A DNA stretch of 64,000 nt from Akebia trifoliata (Eukaryota; Streptophyta; Magnoliopsida; Ranunculales; Lardizabalaceae): contig CM030714.1 in assembly GCA_017979445.1 (NCBI GenBank), forward strand, positions 3,038,001-3,102,000, read 5' to 3'. This document shows positions 1 through 15,032 of the stretch, piece after piece. The translations under genes and the position numbers were made by a program. Each line of letters opens with the position of its first letter. Position 1 is the first letter of the stretch. The notes below the pieces were generated by a model. That model searched no databases. It had not been told where the DNA came from and worked only from the letters and a program-made list of their open reading frames with translations.

Positions 1-1043
1 CACTTCTCTGTAAAATCCGATGTCTTTAGCTTCGGAGTTCTAGTTTTGGAAATAGTGAGCGGCAAGAAGAATAGAGGGTTCTATCATCCTGACCATCAGC
101 TTAACCTTCTCGGGCATGTAAGTCTGGCAAATGAAAATATTATTTCATCTTTCTCAAAGTAAATGAATAGTTGTCTCTACCCATGTTGTTAAATGGCATA
201 TGCGACTATGTGCGACCAGCAAAATTTGTTTGCATATACGATTTCGCACATCACTTAAGCCGTGGCATATATTGCAAGAAAAAAAATTGAAAAAATTATG
301 TCATCGCATATGCTGTCGCACACAAAAATATGCCATCGCATATTGGCAGATGGCATAATTTGGGGTATATATGATTGCACGAAATTCATCATCGAGAGAA
401 AATGAATTCCGTGGAAAATAATGAAAATATCATTTTCCTAAACAACTAATTGGAAGACCTGAAAGAATGTGAATGGAGACAATGAAAGTAGTTATCAACT
501 CCGTCAATAACAAAAGACTTGGCCCTGGACAAATTGGAATATAGGACAAGGATTCATTTAGTCAGCCCCAAATCTTTGGGATGAAGCCCTATTGGTGGTG
601 ATGGAATGGGAAAACATTTTCCCATCTAAGGAGAACTCGTCCTTGAAAAAAAAAAAAATAGTATTCTAGGAACGATATGCAATCATAAACTTGAAATTCA
701 CATTTTTAGGAGTCTTTAACTTTAATTTTTTTAGACTTGGATACTTTGGAGTGAAGACAAGGCCATGGAATTGGTGGACGAATGGATGGGCGACTCATGT
801 TATAGGCCTGAAGTGTTAAGATGCATTCATGTGGGTCTTTTGTGCGTTCAACAACGTATAGAAGACAGACCAACTATGTCAACTGTTCTTTTGATGTTGA
901 GTAGTGAAAGTGTGGTGCTGCCCCAACCTCAACAACCAGGTTTTTTCACTGAAAGGAGTTCCACTAAAGCGAATCCAAATTTAAGTGATCAAGAATCTCA
1001 CGCTTCGAGTGATATAACTGTTACGTTGTTGGAGGGTCGGTAA
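1..1043 (+). CDS. G-type lectin S-receptor-like kinase, 3' end only (gene D)
   Basis: This is the C-terminal end of an S-domain receptor-like serine/threonine kinase; the start lies left of the window. Two exons are visible: <1-117, opening in frame at [18 protein letters not shown], which is kinase subdomain IX, and 735-1043, starting [17 protein letters not shown] and ending VTLLEGR plus stop. The intron 118-734 has GT and AG ends. The second exon holds the conserved LLCVQQ..EDRPTMS segment (subdomain XI) and the short S-receptor C-terminal tail. The sequence matches the last two exons of gene C (34361-35406) almost base for base, so the two are recent duplicates. A possible AATAAA polyadenylation signal lies at 1213-1218; gene C has lost it. 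The visible part has no lesion, but whether the whole gene is intact cannot be judged here. Confidence 0.9.
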
Positions 1044-3510
1044 ATGCTTGTTTTGGGCTACAAATAGCAGTTGTACAAGATGATTATGATCTGAATTAGG
1101 CCATCCACAAATGTATATATCTTAACTGAATGTTTCTACTAGGGAAGATAAGCTTTTAATTCTGAAACAACTTACACCTTTGTATTAATCCCGAAAACCT
1201 ACGACTCGTGATAATAAAGCTTGTAACTTATGAAATAGTTGAAATTATTTCAGGCATGCACTCTATGCCTAAATCCCTAAACGCCATCTTATAAAATGTG
1301 TGGGAGCACAGAAGATTTTATCCCCTAACGTACATGTGTCATCTCAAGATAAACATAACTTATTTTAACATAAAAAATAATTGATGCCATTGAAGGGGGA
1401 GCGGATCATTTGTAGTACTTTTTTACTTTTCACCCCAATTAAAGTCATAGAAGAAAATGAAGAAGAGGACAAAGGAGTTCAAATCTCCAAGGTGAGTTAG
1501 GGTTGTTTACATTTTAGCTATGTTGCATTCCCGTCTCCCTCTTCTACCTTCCTCACCCACTTATTTTTCTTCTTAGATTTAGGATGTAATGGAAAACCCT
1601 CCTTCCAAAAATAGGTTAGACCTAAACCTTGTGCATGAAATGTGCAAGGCCATTTAATTGAAAAGGGTGAGGGTTGCAGCCTCTTGTCCTATGTCATCTC
1701 ACCATCTTCATCATATATATGCACACTCTTCATGTATTCATTATTCATGGCAATGATGATAAATGGAGTCCCTCTTTATGTGGAAGACAACTAAATTTCT
1801 AATCATGTCTACATAAGCCTGCATACATAAAACGCATAATAATGACATATGTTTCTCCTTCATGAATCAGGATTGTAGCGGTACAAGGTACCTAAGGATG
1901 TGATTGTTTTCTCTTTGTTTTTCTTATGTTGTTGTTGGTTTAGGACTGCCTCAATCCAGATGACTTTCCCAAAAAAAAAAAAAGTTATCTCTTTTCATGA
2001 GATGATCCCCATACATTTTACAACAAAAAGACCATGGTATTAAGGGAATACCATACATGGAATGAACCTAAAAGCCTAGGCCAACATCATCACTTATCCA
2101 TGCATGCATCTTAAAAGAAGACACCAGCCAAAAGGGCATCATCTTCCATAGGATGATCCGTATATCTTCTTATAAATATCAAACCCCTTTTTATGTCACT
2201 AGATAACATCACATGCATACACACTCATGCACATTTAGCTATAAAGTTCCACCATGCCTATACATTTTCATTCCATGCCTGCATTTGCATTTTACCACTA
2301 ATCTTTTCTTTAACCTTCAAAAACCTTCTTTTGAAAATGGCCAAGAAAAAGGTAACTACCATTGGGTGGAGAGAATGGGGTGCCTAACATCTTCCCCATT
2401 CTCTAACCGAACCTTCTTACCTAGATTTTAGATTGACCAACCCCTATCCGTACGAGTCACTATAATGCCTTAAAAATCAAATTTTTAAAGTCATTTTTGA
2501 GTGTCTAGTTGCACCATTTTCTATCAAAGAATAATGGCGACTCCAATCAAGCTGGAAACAAGATTTTCCATAGTCAAAAATTACGTTGCTACACAACAAG
2601 TAATGAAGATGAAAAAGAATTCTAATACAATACGTAATGGACGAAGATAAGAATAGAAAGATCATAATCACAATATTTACAAGATTTACGTTAGAAAGGT
2701 CACCGAAAAGAAAAAGGAGTCTTTGAGTCTATAAATATCAGAATCAATATACAAGTAAAGGACTTTTTATTCATTCTCTAACTTAGCCTTCTTGGATTCT
2801 TGTTAACTTAATTGTCGGAAGGTCTTAATATGAAAATCCCTCCCAAATTTAAGACTTTTTATAGGAATTGAAAATGAGATCTTCATCAAAATTTGAGTAT
2901 GTGGTGAGGTAATTCTTTTTACCTGCAAGGTCAAACATAAAAACAACTCCATTTGAAAGTTTCCTAGATGTATAATAGAACAAATACAAATATTTTAAGG
3001 GAAAATCTATTTTTTGGGATTATTTTCTTTGGATAGTGATCTTTTGACCAAAAAAAACAATATTTAAAAGCTTAAAAATCATGTTATAAATATAAAGTTG
3101 ATAAGGAAAATTGTGTCCTAACAAAATAATAAATATACAAAATAATAAATATTTAAGATTTTAAATAGATAAGGTTGGGCCCGAAATCCAATCCATTTCA
3201 ATCTGATAAATTTGTATCTAAATCAAGGATTTAGATTTTGATAACGATTGTATTTGATGAATATCTGATTCTACCTATAAAAAATATTGATTTGATAACA
3301 CAATGGATCAATCATGTCTAAATCCGATAGGCCCTGATCCAATGAAAGGTGAGAAATTATTTAATCTATAATATATAGTTTGTAAAAGTATGTGAAGTTG
3401 TTTTTTTTTTTTTTTTTTAACTTGTTAATGAAATCATTTGATATCTTGCCAATCCGATAAATTATCAAATGGGTTTAGACTCTAATAATACAAGACTCCA
3501 ATATTATTAT
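1044..3510. other. Downstream flank of gene D, no gene seen
   Basis: I find no convincing coding sequence here. The two small overlapping frames at 2193-2431 have no recognisable domain, and the equivalent frame in the duplicate near 36540-36760 is broken, which argues against a gene. The stretch is the left copy of the long direct repeat. Confidence 0.6.
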
Positions 3511-3729
3511 TAGAGTTGTGATGATCTGACTTACCCACTTGGCATACTCAATCGACACCCCTAACGTGATATGTTTGGGAATCTTAGATTTGTACTCCTT
3601 GGGATACACTTTTATGGGGAAGTGCTGTTTTGTATCCTGAGGCATACAGATCTACGCTTCCCCTAACATGTTAGGTCAGGGGTGTTCATTGAATATGCCA
3701 CATGGGTAAGTCAGATTATCAGGATTCTT
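3511..3729. mobile_element. MITE, family B
   Basis: A non-coding element of about 220 bp with imperfect terminal inverted repeats. It begins TAGAGTTGTGATGATCTGAC and ends in the related reverse complement near 3710-3729. The centre carries the family's opposed 'gggatacac' and 'gtatcctga' motifs. The duplicate at 37875-38090 shows it was present before the long repeat was copied. Confidence 0.7.
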
Positions 3730-3838
3730 ATTATTATTATTATATATAATAAATAAATAAATAAAAGATAACCAATAAGAGTCTGATCCAATTCTTATTG
3801 GACTGGGTTTGGGTCCTATACTTATTGGATTGGTCTAA

Positions 3839-5012
3839 ATAAAAATTATAAGATTAGTATAAGAGCTATAGTGATTTGTGAAGATGAATCATAATGTGAA
3901 AAAAGGCCAAATTTGACGGCCTTGGGCCGACAAATTTCATAAAATTTGATGGACTTAGGGGTCGAATTGGCATCGAATTTTTTATTGTCAATTTTTTATT
4001 TTCGATGGGTCGAAACTATCAAATTAATGAAGGATGGGAGAAATTCAACAATTCTAAGCCGTCAAATCTGGGAGCATCAAGAATTTCAACAGTCCTAGAC
4101 AATCAAAATTCAGTTTCTAAAATCCATGGACCTTGGCCCATCAATTTTTTCTATCAAATTTTCCAATTTCACGTAGTGAATATTAATAGCATAATAGAGA
4201 TGATGATAATTTACGTGGATGAGGGAAACAATGTAGAAAGATCAAATCAAAAGTGAATATATTCAAAAAGAAAATATAGGAGTAATTTAAATGAAAAACA
4301 TTTTCCTTACTAACTTGGTAAGATTTCAAATCTTACTAAGGGAAGTTGGGCCCACATGGACATTGGCAATCCAACATAGCCTTCTAGATTTCATGGAAAA
4401 ACTCCAATTAAAAAATAACAAAATAACAAAAAAAAAAAATTTAGTTTCATCCAAAGTGTTGAAAATGGACATCTACCAAACTCTCAAAACTCCTAATAAT
4501 TATAATTCAATGGTGAAAAATAATTTTTTTTAAGTTATTAGAATTTCATCCTCTACAAGCCTATGACATTGGATCACTTTTTTAAATGCCAACTTGTAAG
4601 CTCACAACCTTTAGTAAGATTTGAAATCTTATTAAATTAGTCAAGCTAGACTGACTCAATTTCAGTAGGTGATAAATTAAAAAGAAAGTCGACTAAGATG
4701 GTTTAAACAAGTTCAACGAAAATTGATTATAATCTCAATTTGGAGGAATATGCTAGTTGAAGGTGTTAAAAGGCAAGAAAAAAAACATGAATTTAGATAG
4801 TGAATGTGGATATAAAATTATTTTTGCGTAAAGTGGAAAGTATAAATTTTATGAGTATTACATCCACTTAGATTGTCAAATTGGCTATTTGGCCCTCTAA
4901 CCCTACTGTCTAAAAAAAGAACTAGGTTTAGGGGCATGATCTTGAGCCTTTAAGATAGAATTGGGTTTAAAAATTTCCAGCCACTAAATTCAGTTTGGGC
5001 AAGGGCTAAATA
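3839..5012. other. Intergenic, AT-rich, nothing recognised
   Basis: Short open frames at 4005-4256 and 4291-4533 are lysine/asparagine-rich, as expected of AT-rich random sequence, and show no domain. No RNA gene or clear transposon end was found. Confidence 0.5.
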
Positions 5013-5490
5013 TTTCCCAACCCAACTCGGTCTGGTCCACTATCATATTGTACTAGAAGGGTGGCATGTGCAAAGCGCACATGTATCAAAAGGACTTATT
5101 TATAATTTAAATATTTATTAAAGGATTTTTTGAAGATTACACAGTAAAATGATTATTTTTGTAATTTTAAAAATTAACCAACATGAGTATAAGGTGATGG
5201 CCTAATGGGTTGCAATTATCTTGGTTTTTAATTAAAATGACCTTGCTTAATATTTCCCAACCCAATTCGGTCTGGTCTACTATTATATTGTACTAGAAGA
5301 TGGCATGTACAAATGTGTATGTATCAAAAGGGTTTATTTATAATTTAAAAAATTTATTAAAGGTTTTTTTTGAAGATTACACAATAAAATATATATTTTT
5401 GTAATTTTAAAATTTAACCAACATGATTATAAGGTAGTGGTCTAATGGATTGCAATTTTCTTGATTTTTTAATTAAATGACCTTAGTTAT
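5013..5490. repeat. Two tandem repeats of about 237 bp
   Basis: Unit 1 (about 5013-5249) and unit 2 (about 5250-5490) share a long alignable sequence starting TATTTCCCAACCCAA and containing TATTGTACTAGAAG and GATTACACA. The same pair occurs at 13091-13565, so the tandem doubling is older than the segmental duplication. No coding content was found. Confidence 0.8.
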
Positions 5491-5849
5491 ATTTAGTTTA
5501 AATGTGAAGATGGAGGCATTTGTGAGATTCAAATTTTGACACTTCTACTCCACCTTCTCTCTTTATAATAATAAATATATAAATGACTTCATTTGATCAA
5601 AATTCAAAAGTAGCATGAAATCTAAATGACTTCAAAAAGTAAATTAATTTATATTTGTATGAGGCCAAAAAAATCAACTCAACCGATGTACATTAGGACA
5701 GGACTAAGTCAATTAGGCTTGATGGGGTTGAAAAGCATTCTTATGTAATTATATTGTGTTCCATATTTTCATACCCAATCCTACCAACTTATGATCCCAA
5801 CCTTATAAACACAAAATCCAACAATCCATCAGTCATTTTCCATACAGTT

Positions 5850-6234
5850 ATGGGATGGTTTTCTTTTATTATTTTCTTTATCTTTCTTCCAATTCTCTTT
5901 AGCCATAGATACAATCAAATAAGGCCAATAAATCAAAAACATAAAGACCCTTGTATCCTTTGGTGTAAACTTTGAATTGGGTTTCTTCTCCCCCTTCAAA
6001 CTACAAGAATTACTACTTGGGTATATATGGTTCAACAAGATTCCACTGCAAACTGTAGTATGGGTTGCTACAGGAACGCCCTACTAACATCCTCCAGCTT
6101 TCTAACAATCACCAACTATGGTAATCTTGCAATATTCAATGGGTCAGAGATCGTTACAACGTTGACAATGTTCAATAGCTTGAAATGGAACAATAGTGCC
6201 ACACTGTTGGATTCAGACAATTTTGTATTAATAA
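5850..6234 (+). pseudogene. Broken S-domain receptor kinase exon-1 fragment (psi-E1)
   Basis: This fragment is related to the N-terminus of genes A and B but lies on the opposite strand. It opens with ATG at 5850 (MGWFSFIIFFIF, like the signal peptide of gene B). Shifting frames then give recognisable pieces: [48 protein letters not shown] and SATLLDS.NFVL. These are the start of the B-lectin domain. Several stops and frameshifts interrupt it, and it is cut at about 6234 where a family-B MITE begins. It cannot encode a working lectin domain. An equivalent fragment sits at 13974 in the second copy. Confidence 0.8.
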
Positions 6235-6447
6235 GAGTCGTGATAATCTGACTCCCCCACGTGGTATACTCAAAATACACTCCTGATGTGGCATGTGCTA
6301 AAGCCATAGATTTTATGCCTCAGGATACACATCCTCATAAATATGTGCAATTGTGTATCTCGAGGAACAATATCTATGGTTCTAGCACATGCCACATCAA
6401 AAGAGTATTTTAAATGTGTCATGTGGGGTTGTCAAAAAATCATTATT
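6235..6447. mobile_element. MITE, family B
   Basis: The left end is AGAGTCGTGATAATCTGACT; an imperfect inverted copy ends at about 6447. The inner part has GGATACACA and, inverted, TGTGTATCTCGAGG, plus the paired words ATAGATTTTATGC and ATCTATGGTTCTAGC. It abuts the truncated S-domain fragment directly. It has no coding capacity. Confidence 0.75.
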
Positions 6448-6475
6448 CATCAAAAAAATTATGCAAATTTGGATA

Positions 6476-6583
6476 GAGTAATGATTTTCTGACTCCCCCA
6501 CGTGTATACTCAAAATATTCTCCCTGTGTGACATGCCACATCAAGAGAGTATGCCACGTGGGGGAGTTAGATTTATCACACTC
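6476..6583. mobile_element. Short MITE, family B deletion derivative
   Basis: About 108 bp with inverted ends: GACTCCCCCACGTG near the left and CACGTGGGGGAGTTAGAT near the right. It lacks most of the central segment seen in full-length members. An equivalent lies at 14594-14683. Confidence 0.7.
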
Positions 6584-6967
6584 ATTTGGATATATTTTGG
6601 CTTGACGAAAGCCCATGGTCAGCTGTACACAGAACCCATAATGAAAAAAATAAAATATAAATGGACATGACATGATACCTTCTGCAAATTATTTGACAGA
6701 TTCAGGGCTAAATGTAATAAATAAAAAGACTACTATGTCTAGCTCCTCCAACAAGGCTTGGGTCAATGAAATTTATAAACAAGGAATTTGAACATAAAGT
6801 TACTAATTCCTTCAGCTTAAATTTTCATTACTAAAGCTAGGTCTTCCACCCAGGTTGTGCATATTTAACTCCAACTGTATAGGAAAAAAAGAAAAGTAAG
6901 GAAAGCAGCCATACAGAAAGAGACCACAAGCTCACATTATAACCAATTATCATGGAAGCCTGACCTG

Positions 6968-10217
<3,250 letters not shown>

Positions 10218-10866
10218 TTAGAGTTAGCACATATTCTTGATGAAACAAGAACAAATGAACAATCGACTAATCTCTCTCTCCCTCTCCCTCTCTCAGAGAC
10301 TCAGATTCTTTACTAGAAAAAGTCAACTCAACATTGCAGCAAAATTATGGTATTATTTTGACAATGAAATATGTGGTTGAGATGCAATTAATTTGACAAT
10401 AGACTGAAAACAAATCAACTTTCGAGTTTTTAATTTGACTTGACTATGACATTCGAGTTGAGCATATCGACTTTTCTCTGATTGTACAACACTAGTATCT
10501 TGATGCACACTCCACCCCCAACAAGGCAATGTTGTAGGAAGTCAGTTTAGCAATTTTCATTTTAAGACTATGGTATCAACAAAGTAGACTGACTTCCTAA
10601 CCCCCCAAGATCTAAGTGAAGACCAAGATCACACCTCAAGAATTGGAGGTCCTCAATTCTAATCCTCTCTTATAGGCCACACTCAACAACTTATCCCAAA
10701 AAGTTGAGCATGAAGAGCGGGGACTACACGTGCCTTGAAGATTAATGGATGTTCTAAGAGGTTAGATACCTCGAGTCTAAAAGAAACACTTTTCACGCAG
10801 AATTTATCGATTTTACTTTTTCAGTTACTACATTAGGGTCGAACACCCATATTTCAGGACCATATT

Positions 10867-13090
10867 ATTAATAATAAATTTCAACAAATCTATCTCGAGA
10901 TTCGTAAAATAAGATCGTAAATGATTTTATTGATTTTGATAAAAAGTGGAGTACAAATATTAGTATTTTCCTCTGATTAATAGTCAAATACAAAATAGTG
11001 ATATATGTTGCTTTTTTTCTCTCCGAATTTCACATTTTATTGGTTGAGAAAATTACTTTGACGATGACTTTATTTGTGTTTGATCTTCTATAGAGATTTC
11101 TGTTGATTTTCTTTACTCTGGATTTCACGTTTTATCAATTGAGAAGATTTTCTTGACTTTTGAAGAAGGGCTTTATACTTGATCTTCTTTTTAATCAGAA
11201 TCTGGATCTCTAAAGAACTTTACTTTGTCTCTGAAAAAAGGTTTGAAAACTTCTTTTTCTCTAGAGGGAGAACTTCTGTCTTTTGAAAAAAAGTATTCAA
11301 ATCTCCTTTCAAATGAGGGAGGTTCTTGTATTTATAGAGTTAAAGATAATTTAGCTTTCTAATTGTACCCCAACCTAAAGAGATTTGATTGGTTTATTTA
11401 AAAGTTAAACTTGTTCAAATCCAATTTCAAGGATTCTATAGATTATTATTGGGTCAAACTCATCATTTAGGTGTAAAACCTAATATTTAATATGGACCAC
11501 TTTGAATTATTTGATTATAGACTTTATATACAAAAATCTAAAACTAAATCTTTAGAAGGCTTATTTCCAATTAGCGGAGCCCAATTTGAATGTGCGAATC
11601 CATTTATGAGTTCTAAAGACTTTATTTTAATTTATGAAATTTGTGAGGATTTTCACAAATTTTCACTGCCCACAAATGCCCCCTTCAAGGATGAGTTGTC
11701 GAAAGCAAAACTAATAATGATAAGTCCTTGAACATGTTGATAGAAGCACGATTATTTAATGAAGATAACCTTTTTATTGGTGCACCCATTTTCACCGTGA
11801 GTTAAACGTTGAGATGTACTTCTTTTGTCTTTAAGGCTTGATTTTTTTTTTTTTTTTTTAGGATTTACTTGATCAATTGCGAGCATATGATGTGAGAAGC
11901 AAATTTTTTTTTTTTTTTTTTTTGACAATCCTCAAGAAAATAATTCCCTTGAATTGCTTGGAAATATATTCCTAATTTTTTTTTTTTTTTTATAGACTAA
12001 GAAAAATAATTGGATTCTTAGCCTTGTATTGATCACGAGGATCATATGGGATGCACCATAACTGAGAGGTGTGATTTAGCTTTAAACAAACTAAGTACTG
12101 TTGAAACTTGGCATAGGATCAATTTAGTGCACTTGAGATGTACGGGATCTGATCAACCTTTTGTACATTCTCCAAATAAAAGATACTAGCTTCACAACTA
12201 TATTGCATTCAAAGCAATTGGAAAGAGTTGTTGGAGTGTTTGACTTTACTTAGCTAAAGACAAGCTCATTAAATATTTCAATATGTTGGGGCTCAACTAA
12301 ATAGATTTCAAAGCTAAGTTTGTCGCACCTATGAGAGACATACTATTAGATTTCTTAGCCCTTCATTCTCATCATCAAGGTTTTTACCGAAGCTTACATT
12401 AAAAAGATTTACTCCATCAAATAAACCTTTTAGCAAGGATTCAAAGGAACACACTGGTTTCAAGCTTCATGCAGCGTATTACTGCTTCCAACATCCGAAG
12501 ATTGTGTGAAAAATTAGATTGGATAATGGGTTTTGAGAGGGTTTTATATATATATATATAAAAATCCCTTATGTTGATTACTACAAACATGGATTTGGGA
12601 TTTTGAAAACCCACCCATCAAGAACAACCTCAATTTCTGATGAAGATGATGGTGATAGTCTTGAGTGGCAAAATCAAAGATTTTTTTGAAGGAATCTCGA
12701 ATTTCCTCAAAAATTTGAAGAGATCGTATTTTGAGTAGAACGACCAAGGGTTTTAGTCTTCCTCTTTTTTTCTTCAAATTTCCCAGTTCAGTTGTTCAAG
12801 CGTCCGAGTTAAGTCATCTAGCAACCTAATCACCTCAATATTTGTTTGAGTTGGTTTATGCTTCGCCGAGTCACCCCTTATTTGAATAGCTGATTTGGAT
12901 AAGTTTACAATGGGTCCCAATTTATTTGAATGTTAGTTGTATTTGGGAGTTAAAAATCCCTTTACGCGCTTAACTTCTTAGGAAATTGATATAATTTAGG
13001 ACTGGAATATTCTAAATTGTAATTCTGGTCCATAGAGCTGTAATCTCTATCGATAGAGTCCCTTTTCAATTAGAATTTTTTTAGTGTTAT
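10867..13090. other. Unique spacer between duplicated blocks, no gene seen
   Basis: This 2.2-kb stretch lies between the two segmental copies and has no counterpart in the window. It holds three long T tracts (about 11839-11859, 11907-11923 and 11978-11991), compatible with old retroelement tails. The frames at 11492-11731 and 12544-12777 show no domain. It may be a decayed transposon; no ends could be fixed. Confidence 0.45.
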
Positions 13091-13565
13091 ATAATATTTC
13101 ACAACCCAATTCGGTCTGCTCCACTATTATATTGTACTAGAAGGTGGTATGTGCAAACGCACATGTATCAAAAGGGTTTATTGTAATTTAAATATTTATT
13201 AAAGGATTTTTTTAATATTACACAGTAAAATAAATATTTTTGTAATTTTAAAAATTAACCAACATGATTATAAGATGATGACTTGATAGATTGTAATTTT
13301 CTTGATTTTTGACTAAAATGACCTTGCTTAATATTTCTCAATCCAATTCGGTCTGATCCACTATTATATTGTACTAGATGGTGGCATGTGCAAATGCACA
13401 TGTATCAAAAAAGTTTATTTATAATTTAAAAGATTTATTAAAGGATTTTTTTAAAGATTACACAATAAAATAGATATTTTTGTAATTTTAAAAACTAATC
13501 AACAGAATTATAGAGTGGTGGCTTGATGAGTTGCAATTTTCTTGATTTTTTAATAAAATGACCTT
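13091..13565. repeat. Two tandem repeats of about 237 bp (second copy)
   Basis: Units at about 13091-13330 and 13331-13565 correspond one-to-one with those at 5013-5490. Confidence 0.78.
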
Positions 13566-13973
13566 GGTTATATTAAATTTAAATGTGAAATGGAGGTATT
13601 TGAGAAATCCAAATTTTAACACTCCTACTCCGCCTTCTCTCATTATAATAATAAAGATATATATATATATGATTTTGCAGCTAAGAATTTCTAATATTAT
13701 TTTTCAACTGAGATGGAAATTGAACCCATTTGATCAAGAGTAGCGTGAAATAGTTCTAAATGGCTTCAAAAAGTACATTAATTTATGTTTGTATAAGGCC
13801 AAAAAATCAACTCAACTCATGTGCATTAGGACAGGACTAAGTCAATTAGGCTTGATGGGGTTGAAAACCATTCTTACGTGGTTATATTATTTTCATACTC
13901 AATCCCACCAACCATGATCCCAACCTTACAAACACAAAAATCCAACTATCTATAAGTCATTTTCCATACAGTT

Positions 13974-14346
13974 ATGGGATGGTTTTCTTTTATTATTTTC
14001 TTTATCTTTCTTCCAATTCTCTTTAGCCATAGATACAATCAAATAAGGCCAAGAAATCAAAATCACAAAGACCCTTGAATCCTTTGGTGTAAACTTTGAA
14101 TTGGGTTTCTTCTCCCCTTCAAACTCCAAGAATTACTACTTGGGTATATATGGTTCAACAAGATTCCACTACAAACTGTAGTATGGGTTGCTACAGGAAC
14201 GCCCTATCCACCTTTCTAACAATCACCAACAATGGTAATCTTGCAATATTCAGAGGGTCAGAGATTGTTACAACGTTGATGATGTTCAATAGCTTGAAAT
14301 GGAACAATAGTGCCACACTGTTGGATTCAGACAATTTTGTATTAAT
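13974..14346 (+). pseudogene. Broken S-domain receptor kinase exon-1 fragment (psi-E2)
   Basis: This is the duplicate of psi-E1. ATG at 13974 is followed by the same signal-peptide-like start, and later by FLTITNNGNLAIF, EIVTTLM and SATLLDSDNFVL in a shifted frame. It keeps the stops and frameshifts of psi-E1 and ends at the family-B MITE at about 14350. A small deletion near 14210 removes four codons that are present in psi-E1 (LTSS). Confidence 0.8.
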
Positions 14347-14349
14347 AAC

Positions 14350-14568
14350 AAAGAGTCGTGATAATTTGACTCCCTCACGTGGCATACTCAAAATACTCTC
14401 CTGATGTGGCATGTGCTAGAACCATTGATTTTATGCATCGGGATACACATCCTCATAAATATGTGCAATTGTGTATCCCAAGGAAAAAGATATATGGTTC
14501 TAGCACATGCCACATCAGGAGAGTATTTTGAATATGTCATGTGGGGTTGTGAGAAAATCATTATTCAT
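14350..14568. mobile_element. MITE, family B (second copy)
   Basis: Duplicate of the element at 6235-6447, beginning AGAGTCGTGATAATTTGACT and keeping the same opposed inner motifs. Confidence 0.75.
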
Positions 14569-14593
14569 TAAGAAGTTAATGAAAATTTGGATA

Positions 14594-14683
14594 GAGTAAT
14601 GATTTTCTGACTCCCCCACATGTCATATTTAAAATACTCTCCTGATGTGACATGCCACGTGGGGGAGTTAGATTATCACACTC
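14594..14683. mobile_element. Short MITE, family B derivative (second copy)
   Basis: Duplicate of the element at 6476-6583, about 18 bp shorter internally. Confidence 0.7.
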
Positions 14684-15032
14684 ATTTTGATGTATTTTGG
14701 CTCAACGAAAGCCCATCGTCAGCCGTAGACAGAACCCATAATGAAAAATATATAAAATAAAATAAAATATAGAAGGACATGACATGATACCTTCTGCAAA
14801 TTCTTTGACAGATCCAGGGCTAAATGTAATAAATAAAAGAACTACTAAGTATTGCCCCACCAAAAAGGTTTGGGTCAATGAAATTTATAAACAAGGAATT
14901 TGAACATAAAGTTATAAATTCCTTTAGCTCAAATTCCTACTGTGCAGGGAAAAAAGAAAAGTAAGGAAAGTAGCCATACACAAAGAGCCCACAAGCTCAC
15001 ATTATAACCAATTGTCATGGAAGCCTGACCTG

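Larger units (their letters stand above)
1..3838 (+). repeat. Long direct repeat, left copy (matches 34361-38199)
   Basis: The sequence aligns from base 1 (equal to 34361) through the kinase 3' end, its intron 6 and about 2.8 kb of downstream flank. Similarity ends shortly after a shared stretch around 3780-3838, which reappears at 38145-38199. Differences are mainly single bases and small indels. The largest visible one is a TA-repeat tract present only in the right copy (37391-37423). The left edge is cut by the window, so the true length is unknown. Confidence 0.9.

Noticed and set aside
2193..2431. Two overlapping frames beginning in the same region
   Set aside because: The equivalent sequence in the right copy (about 36540-36770) is frame-broken, so the frames are not maintained.
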